Of a stretch of 64,000 nucleotides of DNA, positions 35,215 through 45,510 are shown piece by piece. Source of the stretch: Xanthomonas fragariae (GTDB lineage: Bacteria > Pseudomonadota > Gammaproteobacteria > Xanthomonadales > Xanthomonadaceae). The position numbers and the translations under genes are program-made. Numbering within the stretch: the first letter of the stretch is position 1; the number at the start of each line of letters is the position of its first letter. The DNA lies in assembly GCF_900183975.1 (NCBI RefSeq), contig NZ_LT853882.1, positions 2,907,501 through 2,971,500 on the forward strand, in the 5' to 3' direction. Under the pieces are notes generated by a model. That model was not told where the DNA came from. It saw only the letters and a list, made by a program, of their open reading frames with translations, and made no database searches.

Positions 35215-37008
35215 ATGAGCAACTACACCGCCCCGCTGACCGATTTCCGCTTCGCCCTGCACGACGTGCTCGGCGCTGACGCCCTGTTCGCCCGGCTCGG
35301 CTACACCGACGCCAGCGCAGACATCATCGATGCCGTGCTTGAAGAAGCCGGCCGCTTCACCTCACAGGTGCTGGCGCCACTCAATAGCGTGGGCGATGAA
35401 ATCGGCTGCGCGTTCGACAAGAGCACCCACGCGGTGACCACCCCACCCGGCTTCCGTGCGGCTTACGACCAGTTTGTCGAAGGCGGCTGGAATGGGCTGA
35501 CCGCCGAGACGCAGTTCGGTGGCCAGGGCATGCCGCACACGCTGGGCGTACCGCTGAGCGAAATGATCAACGCCGCCAACCTGGCCTGGGGCAACTTCCC
35601 GATGCTCTCGCACGGCGCGATGGAAGCGCTGCGCCAGCACGGCCAGGCTTGGCAAAAGGACATTTTCCTTAAACCGCTGATCGATGGCCGCTGGACCGGC
35701 ACCATGTGCCTGACCGAGCCGCATTGCGGCACCGATCTGGGCCTGCTCAAGACCCGCGCCGAACCCAGTGCCGACGGCAGCTACGCCATTACCGGCACCA
35801 AGATCTTCATCACCGCCGGCGAGCACGACCTCACTGACAACATTGTGCATCTGGTGCTGGCCAAGCTGCCGGATGCACCGGCCGGCGCCAAGGGCATCTC
35901 GCTGTTCGTCACCCCCAAGTTCAAGGTAGACCGCGACGGCGCCGTGGGCGAGCGCAATGCCCTGCACTGTGGCTCGATCGAGCACAAGATGGGCATCAAA
36001 GGCTCGGTGACCTGCGTGATGAACTTCGAGGGCGCACAGGGCTATCTGGTCGGCCAACCGCACAAAGGCTTGCAGGCCATGTTTACCATGATGAACACCG
36101 CCCGCCTGGGCGTGGGCCTGCAAGGCATCGGCCTGTCAGAACGCGCCTACCAGAACGCGCTGCGCTATACCCGCGAGCGTCTGCAATCGCGCGCGCTCAG
36201 CGGCGCCAAGTTCCCCAATAAGCCAGCCGACCCGATCATCATGCATCCGGACGTGCGCCGCATGCTGCTTACCATCAAGTCACTGACCGAAGGTAGCCGG
36301 CTGCTGGCGTTGCACGCTGCCAGCTTGGTCGACGTCAGCCACCGCGGGCAAAGCGAGCGGGAACGTGCCGATGCCGAGACGCTGGTGAGCTTCCTTACTC
36401 CGATTTCCAAGGCCTGCCAGACCGAGTGGTCGATCGAGAACACCTACCACGCGCTGCAGTGCTTCGGCGGCCATGGCTACATCCGCGAATACGGCATGGA
36501 ACAGCTGGCCCGCGATGCGCGCATCACCACCATCTACGAAGGCACTACCGGCATCCAGGCGCTGGACCTGATCGGCCGCAAGACCGCCGCCAGCCAAGCT
36601 GCCGGGTTGAAGCTGTTCCTGGCCGATGTCGAAACCTTCGCCAATGCGCAGGACGGCAATGCCGCGCTCGCGGAGTTCATCAAGCCACTGCGCGACAAGT
36701 GCAGCGAGTGGGCAATGCTGACCCGCGACGTGCTCGATCGTGCCGCCCGCAACCCGGACGAACTCGGCGCTGCCAGCTACGACTATCTGTTTTATTCCGG
36801 CTACGTGGTGCTGGCGTACTGGTGGGCGCGCAGCGTGGCCGCTGCCGACGCGTCCACGCACAGCGAAGATTTCAAGCGCTCCAAGCGCGAGACCGCGCGC
36901 TTCTATTTCGCACGCGTCCTGCCGCGCACGCTGACTCACGCCGCCACCATCCGCAGTGGCGCCGCATCGCTGATGACGCTGGAGGCGGAGCTGTTCGGCG
37001 AAGGCTGA
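35215..37008 (+). CDS. Acyl-CoA dehydrogenase
   Basis: A 597-aa FAD enzyme of the long acyl-CoA dehydrogenase branch that carries an extra C-terminal domain. It starts MSNYTAPLTDFRFALHDVLG. The substrate and FAD regions are CLTEPHCGTDLGLLKTRAEP, TGTKIFITAGEHDLTDNIVHLV, QCFGGHGYIREYGMEQLARD and the catalytic-base segment TTIYEGTTGIQALDL. The C-terminal segment (residues about 450-597) is helical. The role is fatty acid beta-oxidation, first step. No other beta-oxidation genes lie adjacent. Confidence 0.95.
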   Translation: MSNYTAPLTDFRFALHDVLGADALFARLGYTDASADIIDAVLEEAGRFTSQVLAPLNSVGDEIGCAFDKSTHAVTTPPGFRAAYDQFVEGGWNGLTAETQFGGQGMPHTLGVPLSEMINAANLAWGNFPMLSHGAMEALRQHGQAWQKDIFLKPLIDGRWTGTMCLTEPHCGTDLGLLKTRAEPSADGSYAITGTKIFITAGEHDLTDNIVHLVLAKLPDAPAGAKGISLFVTPKFKVDRDGAVGERNALHCGSIEHKMGIKGSVTCVMNFEGAQGYLVGQPHKGLQAMFTMMNTARLGVGLQGIGLSERAYQNALRYTRERLQSRALSGAKFPNKPADPIIMHPDVRRMLLTIKSLTEGSRLLALHAASLVDVSHRGQSERERADAETLVSFLTPISKACQTEWSIENTYHALQCFGGHGYIREYGMEQLARDARITTIYEGTTGIQALDLIGRKTAASQAAGLKLFLADVETFANAQDGNAALAEFIKPLRDKCSEWAMLTRDVLDRAARNPDELGAASYDYLFYSGYVVLAYWWARSVAAADASTHSEDFKRSKRETARFYFARVLPRTLTHAATIRSGAASLMTLEAELFGEG

Positions 37009-37182
37009 GCATGCCTGCCCTTGTCTGCTGCCGCGCCGCGCAAAATGCCGGCGCAGCGACAACCGCTTGACCGCGACCACGCTCCGCCAAGATCACCGGC
37101 ACACACAAGCGCACATGGACGAACCGATCCACCCAACTGCGATACACAAACTGTCAACGATCAGGTATAAGCTGCTTCACCG

Positions 37183-37839
37183 ATGGAGACAGACACGAAT
37201 GCAGGTGATGTGATCGTCCTCGGAGGCAATTGCACTCCGGTCGCGGGCGGCGCTGTCGCTGCGGTCCAGCAGCTTCCTACCCTGCGACTGCTCTCGCTCG
37301 ATGCGCATGGCCGCGTACTTGACTGGATCAACTGGCAAGACGCCGCCTGTTTGTATGCGCGCGACGCGGTGTCGTGGACGCTGGGCGAGCCCTGCATGCA
37401 GATTCATGGCGGCACCTCGCGCCTGACCGGCGAGCGCAGCACGCTGGAATTGCACCCCATCATTGCCGCGCGCGGCCATGCCCGCTCGCGTGCGCTAGAC
37501 CCGACCCCGACGCTCAGCAACACCGCCTTGTTCGCGCGCGACTCGCAGCTGTGCATGTATTGCGGCCAACATTTCAGCCGCCCCCATCTGACCCGCGATC
37601 ACGTGATGCCGGTGTCCAAGGGCGGCCGCGACAGCTGGGAAAACGTGGTGACCGCCTGTTTCCAGTGCAACTCGCGCAAGGCCAACCGCACCCCGCAGCA
37701 GGCGCATATGCCGCTGCTGGCGGTGCCGTACCGACCGAGCTGGATCGAGCATCTAATCCTGTCCAACCGCAACATCCTCTCCGATCAAATGACCTTTCTG
37801 CGGGCGCAGCTGCCTAAGCGCTCGAAGCTGTCGTTTTAA
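37183..37839 (+). CDS. HNH endonuclease domain protein
   Basis: A 218-aa protein with a C-terminal HNH nuclease module. The first zinc knuckle is CMYCGQHF, the catalytic part is LTRDHVMPVSKGGRDSWENVV, and the second knuckle is CFQCNSRKANRTP. The N-terminal 120 residues are conserved-looking but unassigned. It matches the widespread chromosomal HNH family in proteobacteria, whose target is unknown. It is not part of a recognisable restriction or phage cluster here. Confidence 0.9.
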   Translation: METDTNAGDVIVLGGNCTPVAGGAVAAVQQLPTLRLLSLDAHGRVLDWINWQDAACLYARDAVSWTLGEPCMQIHGGTSRLTGERSTLELHPIIAARGHARSRALDPTPTLSNTALFARDSQLCMYCGQHFSRPHLTRDHVMPVSKGGRDSWENVVTACFQCNSRKANRTPQQAHMPLLAVPYRPSWIEHLILSNRNILSDQMTFLRAQLPKRSKLSF

Positions 37840-37970
37840 GGCAGCTGATCCATTGTTCGGGCGGTCCACCGCTGTAAGCGATGGTCTGATCGCCGCAAAC
37901 AAACATGCGTAATTTGAGCGCAACGATTCAACGCGTTGTCCGTCCAGCGCATCGTGGTGCCCGGATAATG

Positions 37971-39477
37971 AGTCGCCCCTGAAAAACCCCAACCACCCAA
38001 CGACCGCAAGGCCTTGATGTCTGCACCGGCGTGCCAAAACTACCGGTGTTCGCTACGCTGAAGGCTGGTTTCTGGCAATTTTCAGTCATGCGTACACGCC
38101 GTCCTGCTGCCGAGCACATGCCTGCCGACGAGTTGTTTCGTTCGCGGCTGGAGAACCAGATCGATCTGCGTCATCCGCTGGCGCGGCTGAGCCAACGGAT
38201 GCCGTGGACGGCGTTGGAGCAAGCACTTTCATCGCGCTTGCCGGCCACCCAGGCCGGTGGCGGTCGGCCGGCATTGCCGGTGCGGCTGATTGCCGGTTTG
38301 CTCTACCTCAAACACGCCTACGACCTGTCCGATGAAGCGGTGTGCGAGCGTTGGCTGGAGAATCCGTACTGGCAGTTCTTCACCGGTGAGGTCGTGTTCC
38401 AGACGCGCTTGCCGAGCGATGCCAGCTCGCTGACGCGCTGGCGGCAGCGCCTGGGTGAGGCCGGGATGGAAGAGCTGCTGGCGCACACCATCAACGCCGC
38501 GCATGCGATGCAGGCGGTGGACGCACGCGAGTTGTCGCGGGTGATCGTGGACACCACGGTGCAGGAAAAGGCGATCGCCTATCCGACCGACAGCCGTTTG
38601 CTGGAGGTGGCACGCAAGAAGCTGGTGTTACTGGCCAAGCGGCACGGCATCGGATTGCGGCAGAGCTACGCGCGGCAAGGCCCGGCCCTGAGCCGCAAGG
38701 CAGGTCGGTATGCGCATGCGCGCCAGTTCAAGCGCATGCAGCGCGTGCTGCGACGTCAGCGCACGGTATTGGGGCGGGTGTTGCGCGATATCGAGCGCAA
38801 GCTGGACCAGGTGGAACCCGGCGTGCGCGAGCGCATCGCTGTCTGGCTGGAACGTGCGCAACGGCTGTACACGCAGCGTCCGAAGGACAAACAAAAACTG
38901 TACGCATTGCATGCCTCGGAAGTGGAATGCATCGGCAAGGGCAAGGCGCGTCAAGCGTACGAATTCGGCGTCAAGGTCGGCATTGCGGTCACCGCCTGCA
39001 AGGGATTGGTCGTGGGTGCGCGCAGCTTCCCGGGCAACCCGTACGACGGCGATACCTTGGCCGAGCAGCTGGAGCAGACACGCGGGTTGCTGCAGGATGT
39101 GAGCGTAGAACCGACGGTGGCGATCGTGGACCTGGGCGATCGCGGGCGCGAGGTCGATGGCGTGCAGGTCCCTGCATCGCGGCAAGGCCAAGACGCTGAC
39201 GCGACGGCAATGGCGCTGGATCAAGCGACGGCAGGCGGTGGAGCCGGTGATCGGACATCTGAAAGACGACTGCAGGTTGCGTCGCTGCAGGCTAAAAGGT
39301 GCCCAAGGCGATGCGCTGCACGTGCTCGGCTGCGCCGCCGGCTACAACCTGCGCTGGCTGCTGCGCTGGATCGCGTTTTTGCGTGCCTGGATGCGGGCGA
39401 TGAGATGGTCATCCTTGAGCACCGTGCCGCTGTCACCGACGGCACTTGGCGCTTGAAGGGGATTTTTCAGGGACGAC
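37971..39477 (+). mobile_element. IS5-type insertion sequence with frameshifted transposase
   Basis: The ends are AGTCGCCCCTGAAAAACCCC (37971 onward) and, read inward from the right, AGTCGTCCCTGAAAAATCCC (to 39477), inverted repeats with two mismatches in 20. I could not see a convincing target duplication. It is unrelated in sequence to the pair at 6.5-9.9 kb. It lies between the HNH gene and dxs, ending about 210 bp before the dxs start. Confidence 0.85.
38088..39456 (+). pseudogene. IS5-type transposase, +1 frameshift
   Basis: The first frame (MRTRRPAAEHMPADELFRSR ... to DLGDRGREVDGVQV) covers the N-terminal domain (RPALPVRLIAGLLYLKHAY) and the first catalytic regions (VIVDTTVQEKAI, VAIVDLGDRG). 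At 39170-39172 GTCCCTG replaces the expected GTCCTG. The family-like continuation LHRGKAKTLTRRQWRWIKRR, with EPVIGHLKDD, follows in another frame to 39456. One extra C therefore breaks the gene; removing it restores a roughly 455-aa transposase. Confidence 0.88.
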
Positions 39478-39689
39478 TAACGACCCAGCAATAACTTGGA
39501 CATCCGCACGGACGTCGCAGAGCCCGCACCGCGCCCGGGTGCGGCAGATTGCCGCAGGCGCATGTGATCGCTGCGCGTCTCAGCGTTGACGGTATGCGCC
39601 GCCATCACTTGCCGCTGATAGCTGAACCGATTTACTTGCCGGGCCTTCGCATGGGGAGGACAATACGGATCCAGAATATTGACGCGATG

Positions 39690-41606
39690 ATGATCGACTC
39701 CACCCGCTATCCGCGCCTGTCCCGCATCCAGACTCCCGACGATCTGCGTCGCTTCGACGAGGCCGAGCTCACGGCGATCGCCGAAGAGCTGCGGTCCTAC
39801 CTGATCGAGTCGGTGGGCAAGAGCGGTGGGCACTTCGCGGCCGGCCTAGGCGTGATCGAACTCACTGTCGCCCTGCATTACCTGTATCAGACTCCGGTCG
39901 ATCAGCTGGTGTGGGACGTCGGTCATCAGACCTACCCGCACAAAATTCTTACCGGCCGGCGCGACCAGATCCACACGGTCAAGCAGAAGGACGGCGTTGC
40001 GCCGTTCCCCAAGCGCGAAGAAAGCATCTACGACACTTTCGGCGTCGGCCATTCGTCCACCTCGATCTCGGCCGCGCTCGGCATGGCGATCGCCACCCAG
40101 CGCAACGGCGACGATCGCAAGGTAGTGGCAGTGATCGGCGATGGCGCCATGACCGCCGGCATGGTCTATGAAGCACTCAACCACGCCGGCGGCATGGACC
40201 CGGAGCCGAACCTGCTGGTGATCCTCAACGACAACCGCATGTCGATCTCCGAAGCGGTCGGCGGGCTGACCAAGATGCTCGGCCGTGCCAGCGGCAGCCG
40301 CACCCTCAACGCCATCCGCGAGGGCGGCAAGAAGATCCTCGGCAACAAGAAGAACAATCCCACGGCGCGCTTCGTGCGGCGTTGGGAAGAACACTGGAAA
40401 GGCATGTTTGTGCCGTCCACGCTGTTCGAAGAAATGGGCTTCCACTACACCGGCCCGATCGACGGACACGACCTGCCGGGCCTGGTCGGCGCACTGAAGA
40501 CCTTGAAGACCCTCAAGGGTCCGCAGTTGCTGCACGTCATCACCACCAAGGGCAAGGGTTACGAACTGGCCGAAGGAGATCAGATCGGCTACCACGCGGT
40601 CGGTCCGTTCGATCCGAGCACGGGTCTGGTGGCCAATGCCGGCGCCAGGAAGCCGACCTACACCGATGTCTTCAGCGACTGGGTCTGCGACATGGCCGCA
40701 GCCGAGCCCACGCTGTTAGTGATCACCCCGGCGATGCGCGAAGGCTCGGGCCTGGTGCGTTTCAGCAAGGAATACCCGCAGCGCTATTTCGACGTGGCGA
40801 TCGCCGAGCAGCACGCAGTTACGCTGGCGGCGGGCATGGCGACCCAGGGTGCCAAACCGGTGGTGGCGATCTATTCCACCTTCCTGCAGCGCGGCTACGA
40901 CCAGTTGGTGCACGACGTGGCGGTGCAGCAGTTGGACGTGCTGTTTGCGATCGATCGCAGTGGCGTGGTGGGCCCGGACGGTGCCACCCACGCCGGCAAT
41001 CTGGATCTGAGCTTCCTGCGCTGCGTGCCGCATATGGTGGTGATGGCACCGGCCAACGAAGCCGAGTGCCGTCAGATGCTGACCACCGGCGTGCGTTACG
41101 AAGGCCCGGCCGCGGTGCGCTACCCGCGCGGCACCGGCCCCGGTATTGCACTCGACACTTCGCTTGCCACCCTGCCGATTGGCAAGGCACAGCTGCGCCA
41201 CAGCGGCGCAGGCATCGCCCTTCTCGGCTTCGGCGTGACTGTGGAAGCAGCAGAAGCGGTGGGACGCGAACTTGGCCTGACCGTGGTCAACATGCGCTTC
41301 GTCAAACCGCTCGACAAGGCGATGCTGCTGGAACTAGCCAAGACCCACGAAGGCTTTGTCACCATCGAAGACAACGTCATCGCCGGTGGCGCCGGCTCAG
41401 GCGTGTCGGAGCTGCTCAATGCCCAGGGCATCACCCTGCCGATGCTGCACCTGGGCCTGCCCGACAGCTTCCAGCACCACGCCAGCCGCGAAGACCTGCT
41501 GGCCGAGGCCGGCATCGACCATGCCGGCATTCGTGCCGCCGTGCTCAAGCGCTGGCCGCAGCTGATGGTTGGCAGCAAGCCGTCGTTGAACGCTGCTGCG
41601 GGTTGA
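39690..41606 (+). CDS. dxs: 1-deoxy-D-xylulose-5-phosphate synthase
   Basis: A 638-aa TPP enzyme, the first step of the MEP isoprenoid pathway (pyruvate + G3P to DXP). It starts [16 protein letters not shown] at the second ATG of ATGATG; a GGGGAGGA lies rather far upstream, so the exact start is slightly uncertain. The TPP motif is [20 protein letters not shown] ... NDNRMSIS, the phosphate-binding region [13 protein letters not shown], and the transketolase-like [19 protein letters not shown]. It matters for undecaprenyl-phosphate supply, which the neighbouring xanthan pathway consumes. Confidence 0.97.
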   Translation: MIDSTRYPRLSRIQTPDDLRRFDEAELTAIAEELRSYLIESVGKSGGHFAAGLGVIELTVALHYLYQTPVDQLVWDVGHQTYPHKILTGRRDQIHTVKQKDGVAPFPKREESIYDTFGVGHSSTSISAALGMAIATQRNGDDRKVVAVIGDGAMTAGMVYEALNHAGGMDPEPNLLVILNDNRMSISEAVGGLTKMLGRASGSRTLNAIREGGKKILGNKKNNPTARFVRRWEEHWKGMFVPSTLFEEMGFHYTGPIDGHDLPGLVGALKTLKTLKGPQLLHVITTKGKGYELAEGDQIGYHAVGPFDPSTGLVANAGARKPTYTDVFSDWVCDMAAAEPTLLVITPAMREGSGLVRFSKEYPQRYFDVAIAEQHAVTLAAGMATQGAKPVVAIYSTFLQRGYDQLVHDVAVQQLDVLFAIDRSGVVGPDGATHAGNLDLSFLRCVPHMVVMAPANEAECRQMLTTGVRYEGPAAVRYPRGTGPGIALDTSLATLPIGKAQLRHSGAGIALLGFGVTVEAAEAVGRELGLTVVNMRFVKPLDKAMLLELAKTHEGFVTIEDNVIAGGAGSGVSELLNAQGITLPMLHLGLPDSFQHHASREDLLAEAGIDHAGIRAAVLKRWPQLMVGSKPSLNAAAG

Positions 41607-42114
41607 GAGCGGCTAAAGGGCCACTGCGCTGAACGCCAAGCGGACGCAGCTCTGCTCAGCAGTGGCTCGCTCCCAAAAGGCCGCAGCAGGCCGATTCAGG
41701 CCCGTGTCCTCAAGGTGCATCTAACCCTCATATCCCCACGCGCCAGATACTCGTCCGGGGCCGTTATCCGGCTGATCGGCAAGATTGCTGCGATTGCGTT
41801 GCAGCGCGGTGGTGGCGATGCTCAACCAGTGCTCGCGCATGCGGCGTTGCAGTCAGCAACTGCTGGGACTAGCCGATGATCGTCTCCACGTCGGGATTGC
41901 CACTGCAGCCGCTTGGGCAATGGCGACAGAGTGCCCAAGATCCATAGATCGCCCTTGCTGACCTTCGACAAACAGCGACACCAGCATCAAGCCCGCTCCC
42001 GATACTGCTGCCTTGCGTCGCATCACGTACCGCACCCTGTTTGACACGGGCACTACGCGAAGCCGGCGACCGCCACGTTCGGGAAGCGTTCGGTCGCGCG
42101 CTTGCAGCGGTGGC
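41607..42114. other. 508-bp region between dxs and the cupin pseudogene
   Basis: A convergent intergenic region: dxs ends on the left and the minus-strand cupin/gum unit on the right. Small ORFs on both strands lack recognisable domains. I could not find gumN-like sequence or a clear terminator. Confidence 0.45.
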
Positions 42115-42576
42115 TCAGCGTGGGACGAGCGTTGCAAGGTGCGCAGCCAGTGGGGACGTAACGTCGAGCAGCGCAAATCCTTCCCAGACCAATCCGGGCG
42201 ATACCGTGCAGCCGACCAGGGTGAAGTCGCCGAGCGAACGCGCCGCCTGCCAGCATCCGGCAGGCACCAACTACATCGGATCGCCACGCTCGGCAGCATC
42301 CAGAATCAAGCGCTGCAAGTGCCGGTTGGATTCATCGTAGATCAGCAGTTCCAGCGCGTCGCCTTGTTGCCAATGCCAACTTTCTTCCGCGTCCACGCGG
42401 TGCCATGCGCTGCAATCGCCAGCACTGAGTCCAAAGCGGATCGCCGTCAGCGCCGGGCGGGCCTGCGCGTTGTCTGTGACCCGGCGTGCAGCAGCATACG
42501 TGCGGCGATAGTGCCCGCCTTCCGGATGCGGGTCGAGGTCGAGCGAACGGATCAGGGCAGCGGCGGTCGGATGCAT
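42115..42576 (-). pseudogene. Cupin superfamily (DUF985) protein with in-frame nonsense codon
   Basis: The frame starts MHPTAAALIRSLDLDPHPEGGHYRRTY and runs through FGLSAGDCSAWHRVDAEESWHW and LELLIYDES to DPM, then hits TAG at 42271-42273. Reading through in the same frame continues perfectly as LVPAGCWQAARSLGDFTL ... VSPGLVWEGFALLDV to a TGA at 42115, completing the 153-residue family length. A CAG-to-TAG change would explain the lesion. The 40-bp gap to gumM suggests it was the distal gene of that unit. Confidence 0.88.
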
Positions 42577-42616
42577 GCGTACATGCTCATGCTAGGCCAG
42601 ACTCCGCTGCCATGCA

Positions 42617-43411
42617 TCACGGCAAGTGCTTGCCCGCGCGCAGACAGGTGCGGAAGAACACCAGCAGATCCCAGCTATAACGCTTAAGCAGGCGGCGCGG
42701 CTCGTTGAGCAGCCGATACATCCATTCCAGATGCAGGCGACGCACCCAATTGGGAGCGCGCTTGGCGGTGCCGGACAAAAAGTCGAGCAATGCACCAACA
42801 CCGAACACCAGCGGCACACTCAGCGCATGGCTGTGATCAAGGATCCAGCGCTCCTGCAACGGATTGCCGAACGCCACTAGCAGCACATTGGCACCCGAGC
42901 GATTGATGCGCTCGGCCAAGCCCTCGCCTGCTGCAGCAAACTCACCATAGCCGTCACACATGCCAACCACCTGTTGCCCGAGCGTGCCAGTCAAGGTCGC
43001 CGCTGCAGTCTTGCCCACCCCGGGGCGCCCGCCCAACAGGAAGAACTTCAGTGGCTGCGCGCTTTCGCGGCACAGATAGGGAATCAGATCGGTGCCGTTG
43101 AGATTGCCAGCGAAGCGGCGGCCGTGGATCAACCGCGCTGCCAGATCCATCCCGATGCCATCGTTGACGATGCGCACGCTGGGTTCGCGCATGCGCATCC
43201 GCAGCGCCTGGCACTGCACGATGAAATTGGTGTTGGCGAAAAAGACCCGACGCGGCTGGCCGGCCGCCAGTGCATGAAACAGATCCAGCGCAAACGCTTC
43301 CTGCGTTGTGGACAACACCGGAAACCCGCCGAGTGGAATCACCACACCTGGCGGTGTTGCGAGGTTGTCCACGCCCGTTGTACCCACATCCACGCGCTGA
43401 CCCTGCATCAT
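42617..43411 (-). CDS. gumM: GumM, beta-1,4-glucosyltransferase
   Basis: 264 aa from the ATG at 43411, or 263 from the adjacent ATG. It is a WecG/TagA/CpsF family transferase that adds the second glucose to Glc-PP-undecaprenol, forming the cellobiose backbone unit of xanthan. Family motifs: FANTNFIVQCQALR, IVNDGIGMDLAARL, LFGVG-like VFGVGALLDFLSGTAKRAPNW and RLHLEWMYRLLNEPRRLLKRY. It is four bases downstream of gumL. The long upstream in-frame extension (from 43630) is a shadow of gumL. Confidence 0.95.
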   Translation of the reverse strand: MMQGQRVDVGTTGVDNLATPPGVVIPLGGFPVLSTTQEAFALDLFHALAAGQPRRVFFANTNFIVQCQALRMRMREPSVRIVNDGIGMDLAARLIHGRRFAGNLNGTDLIPYLCRESAQPLKFFLLGGRPGVGKTAAATLTGTLGQQVVGMCDGYGEFAAAGEGLAERINRSGANVLLVAFGNPLQERWILDHSHALSVPLVFGVGALLDFLSGTAKRAPNWVRRLHLEWMYRLLNEPRRLLKRYSWDLLVFFRTCLRAGKHLP

Positions 43412-43415
43412 CGAA

Positions 43416-44210
43416 TCACCAAAGGTCGTAAGGGAACGCGGCCAGCAGCCCGGCCTGCAGTTTTTCCAGATCGAACGCACCGTTGCCGCCCAGATCCAGA
43501 CACTCTTCCACGCTGTTGCCCGAATGCCATTGCATGCGCCCTGTGCCGTTGTAGTAGTCGTCGTACTTGAAGCGGTCTTCGCCGTTGCCCCAGTCCAGAT
43601 AGACCGCCGGAATTCTGTAGGCTTCGGCAAGGATCAATCCGTGCAGGGAACTGCTGACCACAAGTTCGGCGCCCAGCAGTGCGCTCATGAAGGTCGCAGG
43701 CTTGATGTTGGGAAACACCAGATGCTCTGCGTACGCGCTGTACTTTTCAACCGGTTCGTTGAAGTGCGGAACGATGGCGAAAGGACGCTTCTTCACCGTA
43801 CCGAGCGCATCGGCGGGAAAGAACATCGGCGTCAGCAGGCCGGGATCGCCATAGACTTCCGGCACCGCGATGCCACGATCGAGCAGGAACTTGCGCGTTT
43901 TCGGCCCGCGCACCGCACGCACATCGAGTGTGCTGAAGGTATTGCGCTCGGCGGGAATCTTGCCGTTGATGCCGCTGCCCCAGACGGTGTCGCCGTCCTT
44001 GGCAAAATGCAGCACCGACCCGATGGCGATCAGTTTCTTGCTGAGATCACGCTTCTCGATCAGCGTCTTGTCCTGCAAGGAGAGCACACAGGACACAATC
44101 ACCTTGGACAGATGATCGCCCATGTTGACGCCAGCGTTCTTCGGCTGCCACCAGAACAAGGCACGGCGTTCCGCATGTTCGATCCATTTCTGCAGCAAAG
44201 CATTGGCCAT
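43416..44210 (-). CDS. gumL: GumL, xanthan ketal pyruvyltransferase
   Basis: A 264-aa polysaccharide pyruvyl transferase that places a pyruvate ketal on the terminal mannose of the xanthan side chain, using phosphoenolpyruvate. Visible features: FWWQPKNAGVNMGDHLS, GSGINGKIPAE, VYGDPGLLTPMFFP, FAIVPHFNEP and the C-terminal VVSSSLHGLILAEAYRIPAVYLDWG, whose SSLHG motif is diagnostic of the superfamily. It is 36 bp downstream of gumK. Confidence 0.96.
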   Translation of the reverse strand: MANALLQKWIEHAERRALFWWQPKNAGVNMGDHLSKVIVSCVLSLQDKTLIEKRDLSKKLIAIGSVLHFAKDGDTVWGSGINGKIPAERNTFSTLDVRAVRGPKTRKFLLDRGIAVPEVYGDPGLLTPMFFPADALGTVKKRPFAIVPHFNEPVEKYSAYAEHLVFPNIKPATFMSALLGAELVVSSSLHGLILAEAYRIPAVYLDWGNGEDRFKYDDYYNGTGRMQWHSGNSVEECLDLGGNGAFDLEKLQAGLLAAFPYDLW

Positions 44211-44246
44211 AACGAGCAGTCTCCTTCTAAAGTTGGGTGCGCCGCA

Positions 44247-45446
44247 TCAGTGCGAGAGCGCGGCCTCCGAAGAAGCACGCACAGCTGCGCCATCTTGCTG
44301 CGGGTACAAACGGGTTTCTGGATACGCACCTGGATTCAGTACGCGGTCGGTGGTGTCGGACCAATTCAGGCATTGGCGGTAACGCACGCGCGGTGCTTCC
44401 AGCGCGCGACTGATGGCCGCAATGACCGACTCACCGTTGCCGGGAGTGTAGCCGAAACGCGATTGATACGGCCCCACGACGGCATTCGGACACACCGCAG
44501 GCAGGCCGAAGAAATCGTATTGCAGCAACTTCATCGAACTATCGGCCAGATACACCGGCACCTGCTCGGATGCATAAGGTGCGATCCCGAAACGAGCGTG
44601 CTTGATGTAGCCGATGGTCTCGGCGTGCTTCATCTCGCCATAGACAACCACGTTGTCGCCATAGCCGGGATGCCGGCCCATACCCGAGCCGATCACATGG
44701 AACGTGACCTGCGGGAACGCCTTGCTGGCAACCACGAAGAAGTCCGGATCAAACAACATCGAGCCCACCGCAACCGCATGGATGCCCTCGCCATACGGCG
44801 ATGGGTCGCCCAGCTGGTCCAGGTTGTGATCCACACCGTGGCCGACGTGATAGACGTTGTCGCGGCTTGCCACTTCCTCCGCCATTGCCGGCGACACCAA
44901 TGCGATCACATCCAGCGTCGGTGCAACCCGATCGAACTCGCGCTCGATATAGGACGCGACATTGATCGTGCTCAGGCCATCAGAAGCACGATAGACCAGC
45001 TTCGCTACCGGATTGACGCGCTTGGCCAACTCGATGAAGGCCACCGCGATACCGCTTTCGAACACGATCACGTCCGCCTCGCGCATCCAGTCCAGCAACT
45101 GGCGTGGTGGATGCGCGGCATACCAACGGAACATCGCATCTTCGACAGAACGCAGCCAGGCGCGGCGCGTGTTGAACGGATGCACCGTCGTGCGCCACAG
45201 ATAGCACTCCACGCCCTTGTGCGACACCACAGTGTTTGCAGTGTCGTCCAGCGGCAGCCGCATGTCGCCCTTCATGCGCGACAGCCGGCTATAGCGCAGC
45301 GAGAAAAACCGCGTGGTGCCGCGCAGCGCAAGTTGATCGGTGATGAAGTGGATATTGGCGCGCCGTGGCGTGCGGTAGTCGTGGGCGGACAAGACCAGAT
45401 AGCAAGGCCGGCGAATGCCGGAAGCGGCGGCGGGTGTATCGCTCAT
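44247..45446 (-). CDS. gumK: GumK, beta-1,2-glucuronosyltransferase
   Basis: A 399-aa GT70 family GT-B transferase adding glucuronic acid from UDP-GlcA to the inner mannose of the lipid-linked xanthan intermediate, at the inner membrane face. N-terminal acceptor domain: [25 protein letters not shown] and [15 protein letters not shown]. Donor domain: [39 protein letters not shown] and [17 protein letters not shown]. Position between gumJ and gumL is as in other Xanthomonas. Confidence 0.96.
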   Translation of the reverse strand: MSDTPAAASGIRRPCYLVLSAHDYRTPRRANIHFITDQLALRGTTRFFSLRYSRLSRMKGDMRLPLDDTANTVVSHKGVECYLWRTTVHPFNTRRAWLRSVEDAMFRWYAAHPPRQLLDWMREADVIVFESGIAVAFIELAKRVNPVAKLVYRASDGLSTINVASYIEREFDRVAPTLDVIALVSPAMAEEVASRDNVYHVGHGVDHNLDQLGDPSPYGEGIHAVAVGSMLFDPDFFVVASKAFPQVTFHVIGSGMGRHPGYGDNVVVYGEMKHAETIGYIKHARFGIAPYASEQVPVYLADSSMKLLQYDFFGLPAVCPNAVVGPYQSRFGYTPGNGESVIAAISRALEAPRVRYRQCLNWSDTTDRVLNPGAYPETRLYPQQDGAAVRASSEAALSH

Positions 45447-45510
45447 GGGCCGTGTCCTATGAATGAGTGGGAGAAAGCATGCAAGAACGCAGGCGAAGAC
45501 GATGTCGATC

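Noticed and set aside
41607-42114. Possible gumN remnant
   Set aside because: I looked for GumN/TraB-like sequence downstream of gumM and saw only the cupin pseudogene and non-coding sequence.
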